Origin: Trichopria drosophilae | Lineage: Eukaryota; Arthropoda; Insecta; Hymenoptera; Diapriidae | Assembly (NCBI GenBank): GCA_030407085.1 | Contig: CM059584.1 | Coordinates: 93,512,001 to 93,576,000 of the forward strand | DNA length: 64,000 nt | Reading direction: 5' to 3' | In this document: positions 21,291-33,085 of the stretch, in pieces | Position numbering within the stretch: position 1 is the stretch's first letter | Layout of the letters: the number at the start of each line of letters is the position of its first letter | Translations under genes and position numbers: made by a program | The notes under the pieces: generated by a model | The model's input: only the letters and a program-made list of their open reading frames with translations | Told to the model about the DNA's origin: nothing | The model's database searches: none

Positions 21291-24277
21291 ACAGGGTGAC
21301 CAATTTATCCGAAGACATTGAAATACCTCGAGAACTATGCACAGAATCAAAAAAGTTATCGGATGAAAGTTGTTCGACACGAAGGGGGGCATCCAGTGAT
21401 AATGAAATTTACCCCCTCCCCCAACCCCTGGAGGTGGAGTGGGGGCAAAAACAATAAAACTTAAATAGGAACCTCCAGTTTTTATTGCAGATTTGGATTC
21501 TCCGGAAAAAAGTACACCAATTTGACCTAGGAGCTATTGCATTTTGGTTCACAGGTGGCGCTGTAATCGATAAAAATCCAAATTTATCTGAAGACATTGA
21601 AATACCTCGAGAACTATGCACAGAATCAAAAAAGTTGTCGGATGAAAGTTGTTCGACACGAAGGGGGGCATCCAGAGGGCAAATAGGGACAATTTGATCC
21701 CTTTATGAAAATTTAATATTAAAAATTCTAATATTAGAATTTTTAATATTAGAATTTAGTAATATCAATTGCGAAAATTGTTATTCTGAATATGAAATTT
21801 TAATAATGTCCATTCGAAAAATTTAGATTATGAATAATTGATATTCTTCATATTAAAAATCAAAACTGATTACATAAAAATTGTGCATACAATATGGAAG
21901 CAATTTTATAAATAAGTTTTCTACCTTCAATAAAATTACATTTTAGGTTTTAAATTTATTATTTAATAAACAAAAAGAGGACATCACGCAATCCATTAAA
22001 AAACGCGTCATGTCCCTTCACTCAGCTCATTCATTCTCTCTCTGTATGTTTTTTTCCGAAATGAGAATAAATAAGCTGAGCATTGACGGTCAAACCAGCT
22101 TCTATTAAACAAAACGAAACTCTTACTTCATTTGGGGATTTCGTCGCCATCTACCGGACCCCGAGAGAACTCACGTGGGTTCATACATGTACATCGCTTG
22201 CATTTCGGCCATCACCGGCGCCGGTTCTGTTACATAACGCTAGAGGGCGACATAACTCGAAAATAAAGTAGCATATCATTTTATACATAAGTTGAGTCAC
22301 ACGTAACCAGTTCACCTACATTTTTCTCTACTTTCCTGAAGGGAAGTAAATGGATATCGCGACTTTCTAATCCCCATATTAAAATTTAGTATTCACGGTC
22401 TCTCAGTGTAAGACTGTTTTTGAAGTCCATTGTATTGGTAGTAATTCGGTCGGAGGTCACTTTGCTTTTAGAATAACAACTTTCCGTTTACTTGACTATT
22501 TTTTGTCTACCCTTCATTGCTTAAATCGAATTGCAAGTTAAAAATGAATCCTGCTACAGTTCCCGAAAAAATCGAAGTGATTCTTATTTATGGTGAATGT
22601 AAGAGGAATATTGACGATGCTGTTGCGTTGTATGCTGAGCGTTTTCCAGATAATGCTCGCTCGCGTTCTTTTTTTTACAAAGTTGTGAATGCCTTTCACT
22701 CTGATGGCAGCGTACAAATGAAAAAAAGGAAGCGAAGATTAACAGTTACAGGAGAAGCTAACGAAGTAGCTGTACTAGCAGCTATTCACCAAAATCCACA
22801 TGTAAGCACACGACAATTACATCGCGATTCCGGCATTTCCAGAGACAGTATTCAAAGAATATTGCATCGTCATAAGATTCACCCATATCACATTTCACTG
22901 CACCTGGAACTAGATGGCGATGATTTTCATAACCGCGTGGTGTTTTGTGAATGGGCATTTCAAAAAATGCAAACGAACCACAATTTCTTTGCTAATGTAT
23001 TATTTTCAGATGAATCTACATTCACGAACTATGGTGGCGTCAATAGGCATAATATGCATTATTGGAGCGTAGAAAATCCCCATTGGTTACGACAAGTTAA
23101 TTATCAACGTCCTTGGTCGGTGAACGTTTGGTGTGGAATCATAGGAAATAAACTCATTGGTCCTTATTTCATTGAAGGTAATTTGAATGGAACAAAATAT
23201 CGAGATTTCCTAGAACAAGAAGTACCATTACTACTTGACGATGTTGCTATGAACGTCCGACGGACAAGGTGGTTTCAGCATGATGGTTGCCCAGCACATT
23301 TTTCAAGAGTAGCAAGGGAAATACTAGACCGTGATTACAATGGTAGGTGGATTGGTAGAGGTGTCCCCATTAATTGGCCTGCGAGGTCACCTGATCTAAC
23401 ATCTCTGGATTTCTTCCTATGGGGTTACCTAAAAGGTAAGGTTTATGAACAAGTACCAACGACTCGTGAAAACATGGTGGAACGCATAAGAACTGCTTGC
23501 GCAGAAATTTCTGCAGATATGATTCTATCATGTATAAAGTCATTTGAAGAAAGAATAAATAAATGCATTGAAGTGGAAGGTCAACATTTCGAACACTTAC
23601 TCAAGTAAGTGAACAGTGAGACAGTGAGAGGCAAGGGGACTCACGTAAAACAAGCACCCCAAAGGGAACAGAAAAATACTACGTCCACGTCGTTGTTCCT
23701 GGGTAACGCTAAATGTATTTTTTCCCGGCTTTGTTAGAATGACCGTATTCCATATCCGCTACGCGGGCGAAAATTGTCAATATTGGAGAATCCAAATCTG
23801 CAATAAAAACTGGAGGTTCCTATTTAAGTTTTATTGTTTTTGCCCCCACTCCACCCCCAGGGGATGGGGGAGGGGGTAAATTTCATTATTACTGGATGCC
23901 CCCCTTCGTGTCGAACAACTTTCATCCGACAACTTTTTTGATTCTGTGCATAGTTCTCGAGGTATTTCAATGTCTTCGGATAAATTTGGATTTTTATCGA
24001 TTACAGCGCCACCTGTGAACCAAAATGCAATAGCTCCTAGGTCAAATTCGTGTACATTTTTTCCGGAGAATCCAAATCTGCAATAAAAAATGGGGGTTCC
24101 TATTTAAGTTTTATTGTTTTTGCCCCCACGCCACCTCCAGGGGATGGGGGAGGGGGTAAATTTAATTATCACTGGATGCCCCCCTTCGTGTCGAACAACT
24201 TTCATCCGACAACTTTTTTGATTCTGTGCATAGTTCTCGAGATATTTCGATGTCTTCAGATAAATCGGCCACCCTGT
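21291..24277 (+). mobile_element. Tc1/mariner DD41D (rosa-like) transposon, near complete
   Basis: The ends are ACAGGGTGACCAATTTATC at the left and GATAAATCGGCCACCCTGT at the right. Terminal sequence is duplicated at both ends. The block from TCYGAAGACATTGAAATACC to the GGGGGGCATCCAG motif occurs at 21305-21393 and 21585-21675. It recurs inverted at about 23900-23990 and 24170-24265. A G/C-rich segment (GGGGGCAAAAACAATAAAAC and complement) accompanies it three times. The element encloses an intact transposase frame. Flanks are TA-rich, so an exact TA target duplication is plausible but ambiguous. Confidence 0.8.
22544..23608 (+). CDS. Tc1/mariner-superfamily transposase, DD41D type, intact
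   Basis: An uninterrupted 354-residue frame starts at the ATG at 22544; the open frame extends nine codons upstream but without an ATG. Residues 1-110 hold two helix-turn-helix DNA-binding regions (YGECKRNIDDAVALYAERFP; STRQLHRDSGISRDSIQRIL). The catalytic domain shows D156 in LFSDES, D247 in FQHDGCPAHF and D289 in SPDLTSLDFFLWG. Exactly 41 residues lie between the last two, which is the DD41D pattern of rosa-type elements. The enzyme would cut at the element's TIRs and insert at TA in the nucleus. No stop or frameshift is visible, so it may still be functional or was until recently. It sits between duplicated inverted termini on both sides. Confidence 0.9.
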   Translation: MNPATVPEKIEVILIYGECKRNIDDAVALYAERFPDNARSRSFFYKVVNAFHSDGSVQMKKRKRRLTVTGEANEVAVLAAIHQNPHVSTRQLHRDSGISRDSIQRILHRHKIHPYHISLHLELDGDDFHNRVVFCEWAFQKMQTNHNFFANVLFSDESTFTNYGGVNRHNMHYWSVENPHWLRQVNYQRPWSVNVWCGIIGNKLIGPYFIEGNLNGTKYRDFLEQEVPLLLDDVAMNVRRTRWFQHDGCPAHFSRVAREILDRDYNGRWIGRGVPINWPARSPDLTSLDFFLWGYLKGKVYEQVPTTRENMVERIRTACAEISADMILSCIKSFEERINKCIEVEGQHFEHLLK

Positions 24278-24381
24278 ATATATATCTGTTAATATTATAA
24301 ATATTTATATAATATCAGTCAAATTATGACTAATTACTTATAAATAAGTTTTTAAAGAATCACCAATTATTTATATATTAA

Positions 24382-24609
24382 CCCTTTCGCAGTGTCGGAC
24401 TAAAATCAGAAAGTGAACTCATAGTGCGGAATGGGATCCAGGCAACGAAATTTAATGGCTAAACGTAAACGACTGTTTTCGGGGTCACTGAGGTCGTATT
24501 TTTGAAATTTAAAATGGCGAATCCATTATGACAGCCGAAAATGCGAATTTTAATTCTTATGCGTTGAAATTAGCCATGTCTTCTATAGAAGACATCGACA
24601 GCGAAGGGG
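24382..24609. mobile_element. piggyBac-type MITE 2 (228 bp)
   Basis: Ends CCCTTTCGC and GCGAAGGGG lie against TTAA at 24378-24381 and 24610-24613. It contains one degenerate GGGGTCACTGAGG...AAATTTAAAATGGCG unit, linking it to MITE 1 at 19879. It is non-autonomous. Confidence 0.75.
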
Positions 24610-25920
24610 TTAATAATAGATATATACTGAAAATGACTGAATAGTTATTATGCGGAACTTTGGTAATCGGAGAATTCTGTTTTAACGCTTTTAAGCATCC
24701 GCTTTTCGTTAACCGCAAAAACTGCATGGTCTCGATAGCGCCAATGGGCCGGTTAGGTTCCCGCTTTTTCTGCGGTGTTGCCGACCTTATCACAGCCGTA
24801 TTCCATACGGGGTACGTTCGCGTGGGGCCGTATGGCGGAATTTGGGAAACTTATGTTTCCGTGTAAAGGAGTCCAGCACATGGGTCGTTATCCGACGTCA
24901 CCTATCGCTTATGGTAACATTAGTAGTAGATGATAGAAGTAATCGTATAAATAACATTGTGAGAAATGCTTAAAAACAAAATCCCACATTTATGTTGATA
25001 TTTGATGTAACGCAGATGTTCGTTGCATTCCGCTCTGGAAGGAAGTTTGTTTTAGAGTCGTAAATTTCATTCGCTTTTCTTTGTCACCCGACTCTTTCCC
25101 ATTATCATATTTTTTTTCCAGAATGTTAAGAGGGGTGGGTAAAATGAATATGGGCTACATATACAAAAGACTCCATGAACAAGGAACCCATATTACAACA
25201 TATTTGTAACATCTTTACATAAAACAACGACTTTTAATTCCAGGAGTGGTAAACTACTTTTTAACCATTTCATACATCTTGTATCAGTGACAGACGTTAC
25301 AGGTTTGTGGCGCCCGACCGTAGTACTAGCACGCTATGTGTACATTGTGTGCATGCTATATTTTGTTTGCGGTTAGCAGCTCCGCGTATAATGTCGCATC
25401 CGCATCGTGCTTTATGTATACGTAGATACATTATTTTGGTATGTGCACTGTAAAAAGTCAGACTTCCCCATCAGCTATCCCGTATTAATTCGATAACATA
25501 TCATTTTTAAAAATATACACAGATATACTGACAAATTGGTGAACTTCGTGGTCCTTAGCCTTATATTTCGCGATCGTTAGTCGCAAGGAGGGTGTGGAAT
25601 ATAATAATACTGAGGAAGTGACGAAGCCGCTTTTCACTTACTCTAAAATATATAAAAAAATGAACCTAACGAATTCTGGTCAAGGATTCGAATTTAGGAG
25701 CCCAAAATCAATAATAATCGTCCAGACGCGTTCCAAAGTCAAACAAAAAATTTCGTATGATCCTGTGTTACCGACCTTCATAGTCTTTAATCAGAATAAA
25801 CCCCATTGATTTATTATTAACTAATCTAAAATTTCTCAACCTCATAGAAATAAAAGATAGGGACTTTCGGTTTAACGTGAGTATGTAAACACGTATAGAG
25901 TTGAAATCTTTCAATAATTT
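24610..25920. other. Unassigned sequence
   Basis: No gene recognised. Open frames at about 24660-24866 and 25594-25809 lack known motifs. The latter lies just upstream of the LINE ORF1 relic and may belong to its 5' part. Confidence 0.4.
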
Positions 25921-26645
25921 CTAATTATCAGATTATCGCTTAAACGAATTAATAGAAATAATAAGGGACGCGATAAAGGAAGAAAATAAAGAATTCTGAA
26001 AACAATTTAAAGATGATAATGAGAGACACAGGAAACAACTGAAAGATAATGATAAATACAAGAATGATATAAAGAATGAAATAGATAACACGAAGTTAGA
26101 ATTTGAGAGCAAAGAGAGAAAATGTAAAGAAGAGAACGATGCACTAAACAAGAAACTAAACCAAATGGAGAAGAGAGAAGAAAGCGAATATTATAATAAA
26201 GGGGGTGGAGGATAGGGAGGGGACCGCATTGGGGATTGCGAAAGAGGTTGTTACAAAGACTGCAGGAGAGGAAATTGAAGCAGAAACAGAAGAAGCATAC
26301 AACATAGGAAGAAACGGAGAATATAATCTTAGTGAAAATGAAGAAATATGAAAGTAAAAAGAAAGTGATTTCAAAAAGAAGCCATTTAAGGGCTACAAGA
26401 ATATTTATTGATGATGATATGACTAACAACGATGAAGTCATTCAAAAAATGGTTAGAAAATTCGTGAAAGAAGAGAGAGAGGGAGAGTGGCAAAAGAGTG
26501 AAAGTAGTGTTAGAAAAATGCTATGTAGCAGGAGCTATGAATGGAATGATGAGAAAAAGGGAATGATAAGGGGATTTCATGAATATCGCAGGGGTTGGGG
26601 GAAAGAGAAAGAAGGGGAAGAACGTGAGTAATAAAGGTAGTATGG
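25921..26645 (+). pseudogene. Non-LTR retrotransposon ORF1 relic (coiled coil)
   Basis: In shifting plus frames, 25940-26210 encodes a strongly charged, heptad-like Lys/Glu/Asn-rich stretch with an internal stop, probably a coiled coil. After more stops, 26332-26631 encodes RIFIDDDMTNNDEVIQKMVR and onward. This resembles the 'gIyIDDDLT..e+e+Q..lR..A.eEr..Gk' signature of insect LINE ORF1 proteins, which coat element RNA. It ends against the oppositely oriented ISL2EU-type transposase relic. No endonuclease or RT follows. The clade is not determined. Confidence 0.5.
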
Positions 26646-26659
26646 AAAGTATGAATGAA

Positions 26660-28542
26660 AGAGTACGAGAGAAGAATGAAAGGAGTAAATGGAGAATTAA
26701 TGTGGGAGGGATAGCGGTAATGGACATTTTCTTCATGTTCTGCATATCCCAAGAATCATATTACGCTTGCAACGTGGACACATGTTCCAACAGTTCGAGC
26801 ACCAGACTTGCAAGTGCAATAATAACCTTGTGTACGATTTTCATTATCTTCTTCAGCGTCCGTTTATTCATTTTCCTCAGCAGTTCATATATATGCTATC
26901 CAAAGCTGATGTGTAGTAGCGTTACGAAACTTGATATATACCAAATGTGATGTCTTTTAAATCGTGAATCGATAAAATTGGGAAATCCTGTATTAGGCAG
27001 CATCCAGATGCACCCATCTTTGTGCATTTCTTGTGTGGAGATTCTCATATTCTAATAGTGCCTGAACAACATTCGGTTCCTTGGTTCGTTCCAGTAGTTG
27101 TTCAGCCAGTTCAGCTTTGGCTACTTCGATTAAAATAAGAGGACGGTATCTATTTATAATAGCATCAGCTATCCGATACAAGTCTCCAATATACGGAATC
27201 TGCTGAATTTGTACAGTGTTTTGGAAGATTTTAAATATTGATCTAAGGTGTCCGTTTCTGGCTTCTACTATCCACCTTGATTTTGTAACAAGCCGCGACT
27301 CGTTTGCATCTTCCTTGCTGAGCTGCCGCATGTTCCGATTCAAAAGTGCTGGCATTTTCCAAGTAATGCCCAATTGTTCAAACAGTGGAATGGCATCTCG
27401 GTACCCTCTGTCAACAATAATAATGTCATCATCCTGGAACCACCTTCTCTTTCTATTCTCATCCTGCTGAAATTCATTTTGCAAAACGGCCGCATCATTG
27501 TTCCAGAAAAGTACAGTCCTTGAATGTTCAGAATCCAGCCATTAGCTGCAACTATTAATACCGGTTTGACCAAATGACGTCCTTTGTGAAGAGAATAAGA
27601 CTGTCGAAGTGTTCTAAAGTTGATACTTTTTGGCATGTACGTGTATGTGGCATCAATAGTAGCAATTACCCTAGGAGTACAGGGATCTGGGTTATACCAA
27701 TTATTTTAAAATTCAGTTACGTGTCTGGCTATATAATTTTCTCGGGTAATTGCGTCAAATCCAATATTGGAAGGCACAAATCCCTGCATCAGAGATTGTC
27801 TTACAATAGCGATAGTTGAACTTGTTGTTTGTCTATTTGAATACTGAAACATAGCACAGAGAAATTTATCTGAACGCCCTTGTCATATTTTACATAAAAG
27901 TCTTTTTTGCCAACATACCTATAACCACCTTCAGAAGGAACTGGACTGTAGTAATGAAATAGTTCTCTGAATTGATCTTTTGTTATAGGGCAGAAACATT
28001 CGAATTCCTCATCTGTTCTCGTCATCAATTCGTGTCGTACTTATTGTTACATTGCGCAGAGCTTTTAAAAATACTTGGAGTTCCGGCCCTTTGATCACAT
28101 ACGATCTATTAATAAATTGCAAACCAAGTAACAGCGGTGATAGCAAAAAACCTCGATCATCCAATTTATGTTGACATGATTTAACATTCTGAAGAATGTA
28201 TATGTTTTTGTAGATAAAAACATTATCTTTTGACAATCGATGGAGGTCACCTTCGGAGTTACATATGATGCACGAACCGTTCCTAGTTTGTGTTAAAACA
28301 TTCGACCCTGAGCGATTTGGATCTTCTTCAAAAACTTGTATTTCTTCACGAACCGACCGGTTGCAATTTATACATATTCGTGTCACATATGTCATATCCA
28401 GGGGAGGCCTATTAAAGGCGTCAAGTCTCTGAATAGATATATCCAATTTAGCAGCATTTCCCTCTCCATCAATACGAGACATTGTGCTAGCTAGAAATCG
28501 GCCACCCCAAATGTAACAGTGAAGAAAGTTTCTAGTGGCCAT
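26660..28542 (-). pseudogene. ISL2EU/Harbinger-type DDE transposase pseudogene
   Basis: Read on the minus strand from the ATG at 28542: an N-terminal region with paired cysteines (CINCNRS... SCIICNSEG); then FECFCPITKDQFRELF (about 27990) and RYVGKKDFYVKYDKGVQINF. The DDE core follows: VIATIDATYTYMPKSINFRT (first D, about 27650), NNDAAVLQNEFQQDE (second D, about 27495), IIIVDRGYRDAIP and RWIVEARNGHLRSIF (acidic residue). After LDAA the frame shifts and continues to a cysteine-rich C-terminus, GYYCTCKSGARTVGTCVHVA (about 26780). This order is what I know for ISL2EU-like transposases of the Harbinger group. At least three frameshifts or stops make it inactive. A frameshift lies between the first and second D. 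Confidence 0.7.
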
Positions 28543-30338
28543 TTTCGATTACAGGTTCTCTAATGCATATGTTAAGATATAACAATTTAATATCTTTTGA
28601 TTTAGATGTTTTCAGATATAATTATAAAGGCTAGTATAGACTGTATTTATAAAGGCTAAAGTATACGGGGAAACTTTTTGTAACAGCTATTTCACTGTTA
28701 GAATTCAGAGACAAACGAGGGTTTATATCAAATACTTGTTTGATACAAAGCCTCAATAACGGTTTATAACATTTACAAATCTGCCATACGAATGTAAACT
28801 GTGAGAAAAAATAGTAGCAATGAATTTTAAAGATTACAAAAACTGTCGCAGTGTTTAATATTTAAAAGAACCAAAAAATTGAAAAAAAATATGAGAAAAA
28901 TTGATACAGTCGAATAGGTACAATTTGTAAAATAACGGATGTTTTTTTTAATTATGAAATCTGTCTATTTTAAACTTCACTACTTCTGTCGAATACAATC
29001 ATTTTTAATTAAATGGGAGTCTCTAACTGCATAGTAAAAGTAATAAATAAAATCATACATTGAAAATCGTACTATGGCGTATGCTCCGTTGTGGTGAAGA
29101 CTTAACTCCTTTACCGTCTGTATTTCGCAGACTTTTTATGTTATTACAGGGTCGACGATTACAGGGTTTAGGCAGTGCGCGCCATAGTTTTTTATGTTAT
29201 TACTTCAAATACGTGCACTAGGTATTCTTGGTCGACTATTACGGGCTTTAAGTATTCTCCGTAGTTTTTTGTTATTAGCTACAATTAAAAATAAACGTGA
29301 GCCGAAAATATACGTTCGCCCAAAACCAGGGTGGGTATTTTCATATGACAATCCTACCCCGTCTCTGTATTCATTCGAGTTCACGATATTCCAAACGAAT
29401 GCACATCTCGATTCTTCGCTCGACACTTTTTGTCCGAGAACATATAAGTTAACGGTCTCCGGCATGCTATTATTAATCATTTAAAAATGTAAAGCAATAG
29501 CATCGTCGTAAATCTTTTATCTCTTAAAATATTATGAAATTTACGATTAACTATTTCAATTACTTTTATTTTTGACTGTAGAAATTATGAAGTAAATAAA
29601 AATTTGTATTCTAGAAACATGAATCTTCTTGTTATACTATATTATATAGTCTTGTTCTCATATGTGCTAAAAATGTAGATTTTTAATCAGTGGGATCTGA
29701 TAATCTCAATTGTATATAGACGTGTTTTTCAAAAACATTATGTAAAACGTACAAAATAGCTTAGGCTTAAAAGGGTTGATCATCCCAGAGCATTGCAATA
29801 TTTTGAAAGTTTCATTAGAAATAATGTTTGCTTCTATAGAGGTACGTTAAAAAATATTCAAATGCAGCTAAACAAATTTTTTTGTCGCACTACTGAATAG
29901 ATCATTTGTCTCACTTCGAAAACACTTGCTCAGTGAAAGGGCCAATAATTGTTTTCTATATGAATCATCTCTAAGCCAAAAGAAGGGGTTATTTCATTTT
30001 AGCGTAATGATAGCTAATTCATCGAAACAACGCTACATATTAAAAACGCAATCTTTTAGAATACCAATTTTAACCACCAATTGATTATTATTTAGAACGG
30101 AGGATCGAAGTTATTAATCTTAATAATTCCACTTGGACTTACATGCAAAATGGATAAGATTAATGTTCTTGTCAAGATATATTCCATTTTAACTTATTTT
30201 ACTTATAGATTTATAAACAATTATCATTACGGATTATTTTATAAAGATTTGTTGAGTGACTTAAAAAATTACTATCATAAGATAAAAAAATATTAGTAAT
30301 CGTTGTTCTTGAAGTGAACATCTGCCAACCGCACTCAC
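28543..30338. other. Non-coding sequence downstream (gene sense) of the zinc-finger exon
   Basis: No gene recognised. Short degenerate units sharing TTTTTTATGTTATTAC and GGTCGACKATTAC recur at about 29130-29275. The overlapping open frames at 29194-29484 are not convincing. If the zinc-finger exon call is right, this is intron. Confidence 0.5.
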
Positions 30339-30560
30339 CTGTGTGTTGGCGGATGTGGTTAACAAGGTGTTCCTTCCTGGTGAACGATTTGGAGCAGAAG
30401 CCGCACCGATGTGGGGACTCACCAGTGTGCTGACGAACGTGGTTTAGCAGATGTTCCTTTCGAGTAAATGTCTTCGAGCAAAAGTCACAGCGATGTGGTG
30501 TTTCGCCGGTATGCCACATTATGTGGTTCGTGAAGTGCTCCTTCCTTGTAAACGATTTAC
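30339..30560 (-). CDS. crol: C2H2 zinc-finger internal exon, crooked-legs-like
   Basis: This 222-bp exon encodes the end of one C2H2 finger (GKSFTRKEHFTNHIMWHTGE), one whole finger (CDFCSKTFTRKEHLLNHVRQ then H) and most of a third (CGFCSKSFTRKEHLVNHIRQ then H). Linkers are HTGETPHR/HTGESPHR. The minus strand shows an acceptor (AAATATAG|GT) just before it and a textbook donor (CACACAG|GTGAGT) after it. Both introns are phase 1 and the length is 74 codons exactly. The TRKEH.xNH pattern matches the finger array I know from Drosophila Crol, an ecdysone-responsive nuclear transcription factor. A paralogous multi-finger gene is possible. Neighbouring exons were not found in the window. It is the only undamaged host coding sequence seen. 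Confidence 0.8.
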
Positions 30561-31540
30561 CTATATTTATAACACACAAACAAAGATAAACGATAAATCA
30601 CGATATCCTGAAATTATAGTGAATATAATATTTTTTAAAAATCACAAGAATTAAAATTTATAAAGGTATAGTGTTTCATAAATTTTACTGCTCTTAAATT
30701 TGTTGTAGTGCATAGAACAATTGATTATTAATTAAATACTTTTTTCAGATGTTTCATTCATTTAACTGATAGTTTCAAAATATATTGCTAAATAAATAAT
30801 AGACAAACTATGATTGTTTTTTTTTTATCCAGAGGAGCGGAAGCTCATCGCGCCAAGTTTTTATCAAACGCCCTAATCCCGTATGCACTATATATAAAGA
30901 GCGTGCGGCGACAGCTACTCCTTTACAGCTCACTTAGCCTTAGTGCATGTGCACTCAATGTACTTTTCTCAGCGAAATTTCCAAGTTTTTGCTATAACCA
31001 ATGTTTTTTATTTTTGTATCTTTAATTTAAGCCTAGTCCGATTAAAATCTGTTCAGTAGGTACTGAGATATGAATTATCAATTTCATCGATTCCCAAGAT
31101 ATCGCGATCGAAAATTCTTCTTCATTGGACGCTACACTAATCATGCGATAGCACCTGCAACGTGTCCACGGAAAGATGAGAGAGGTATACGATGCCGATT
31201 AGAATGAGTGCCATATGCACCAACGCATCGCAATGCTTGCGACAGAAGAAAGTTAGGTGTTCAAAGAAAAAAGAATGTCGTTCAGCACGAGTACGACAAA
31301 GATTGACAACTTTGCGACCGTGATTCGATTCTCGAATTTCGATTGAACCTGCATATGGTGGTCTACATATTAGCTGTCACCTGTCAGATAATCAATAGAA
31401 GCAAAAATTCCCATGTGCCGTCCATATTCGTTGACATCTGTTTCATATCATGGTAATTTTAGAATATAAAACCTAAGTAATTTGTGTATTAATTGCCTAT
31501 TAGATATTAAAATGAAATAGAAAAAGTAAATAAATTAGTA
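30561..31540. other. Probable intron sequence upstream (gene sense) of the zinc-finger exon
   Basis: No further exon or named repeat recognised. A stretch near 30820-31090 contains AGGTACTGAGATATGAATT wording, a phrase I associate with dispersed insect repeats, but I cannot name the family. Confidence 0.4.
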
Positions 31541-31824
31541 CAGTACTCCTTCCCTTATTCTAATTTCCCTTATTCCAATGTCTTCCCTTATTCTAATTTT
31601 TTCTCTTCTTCTATTCGAATATTTCCCCTCACGCGTTCTCCCCACTGGAGGGTATTGATGTGTGGATTTTCTAAATACAAAGAACGGCGCATGCGCAACA
31701 AAAGAAAAAGAGACAAAAGTTATACTACAAATCTAAGTAGTGGAGGAGAGGAGAAAAGTAGAATAAGGGAAGAAGGCGGTCATCTTGCCTGACTGGACAA
31801 ATTAGAATAAGGGAAGGGCTACTG
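31541..31824. mobile_element. Third pogo-like MITE (284 bp)
   Basis: The left end CAGTACTCCTTCCCTTATTC and right end GAATAAGGGAAGGGCTACTG are inverted repeats, with TA at 31539-31540 and 31825-31826. The TTCCCTTATTCTAATTT phrase is repeated within the left arm. The CAGTA...TACTG ends place it with Tc1/mariner (pogo-like) non-autonomous elements. It lies about 1 kb from the zinc-finger exon. Confidence 0.8.
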
Positions 31825-32086
31825 TATTTCTTGATTGTCGGAATATCAGAATTGAGTGGCTTAATTCCCATATAACTCGCGCAACGCTCGAACGACCGTT
31901 TTGTCCAACGGGGAAAAAACCTGCAATTTTTTAAAGTTGATATTTTGATTTAAGAAAAATATGTGCATGTAGACAATGGCAAACCGAACAAATTTTCTCT
32001 GAGAATTTTTTAAATATAAGGAATAGTTTCCGGTTTAAAAAATAAAAACAAACTAATTTATGATCGTAAAATCAATGACATTTTAA
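31825..32086. other. Unassigned spacer
   Basis: AT-rich sequence between two MITEs; nothing recognised. Confidence 0.4.
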
Positions 32087-33085
32087 CCCTTTGCGGCATA
32101 CTGGTACATACGTTGTACCACATCGATTTATTCACATTTCCTCATTTTTCTCGCAGGATATGAAATATACGGGGACGAGATCTTTTTTCATTTCCTATAT
32201 AGAACCAATATAACTGTAAAAAAAATAATTTTATCGTTTATTATTATTATATTTGTTCTTAACAAATAAAATTGAAAAAACGGTGTTTTTTTTTCGAATA
32301 AATTCATTTTTGCAAACTGCACAAGGTTTTTTTTTATTATAGATTTATTTATAAAGGTTTTTAGGGTCGCTGATTACGTCTCCGATATGTTAGGTTTACC
32401 GAATTAAAAATGGCGGATCCAATATGTCGGCTAACAAAATTTTAAAATGCCGCATTGTCAACAAAATTTGTTACTTGGAGGTTTTGAGAGTCGCTGATTA
32501 CGAATCAGTTGTTAGTTTCATAAAATTCAAAATAGCGGATCCAATGTGTCGAACAAAAAAAATGTTAAATGTCTCATTTTTAACAAAATTTGTTACTCGA
32601 GGGTTTTCGGGATTTCTGATTACGAATCCAACGTTAATTTTGCCAAATCCATTGAATCCGGAATTTTATAACATTATCCTCGGATTCGTAATCAGCGTTC
32701 CTGAAAACCCTCCAATATAAGATTTTCTTCAAATGAAGTCGTTTGTAAAATGTTTGTCCGGCATGTTTGATCTGCCATTTTTAACTTGGTAAAAATAATA
32801 ACGGGTAACGTGAAGACATTTTCAAAATTTTTGGCTGATAAAATCGATTTGCCATTTTTAATTTATTAAAACTAACGTCTGATTCGCAATTAGTTACCCC
32901 AAAAACCCCCGAGTAACAAATTTCAAGCTAATCCGATGAATTGTGAAACATTTATCCACCATATTGAATCTACCAGTTTGAATTTTCTAACCCTGACTTC
33001 AAATTCGTAATCAGGGATCCCAAAAACCTCCGAATAATAAATTTCAGTTATTTTCTGTGTAAAAAAAAATGTATGCCGCAAAGAG
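32087..33085. mobile_element. piggyBac-type MITE 3 (~1 kb)
   Basis: The left end CCCTTTGCGGCATAC follows TTAA (32083-32086). The right end GTATGCCGCAAAGAG is followed by TTAC, one base off TTAA. Termini match MITE 1 at 19879. Internally, three direct units (about 32350-32660) and inverted units (about 32860-33050) carry the GGTTTTCGGG...GAATC...AAATGGCGGATCC pattern. It is diverged and non-autonomous. Confidence 0.8.

Noticed and set aside
22517..22543. Nine-codon upstream extension of the DD41D transposase
   Set aside because: It begins at TTG, not ATG. The ATG at 22544 fits the family's usual N-terminus.
24660..24866. 68-codon frame in a GC-richer block
   Set aside because: No motif recognised; it adjoins a MITE and has no splice signals that I could confirm.
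30451..30654. Plus-strand frame over the zinc-finger exon
   Set aside because: It is antisense to the exon, which has clear fingers and splice sites.
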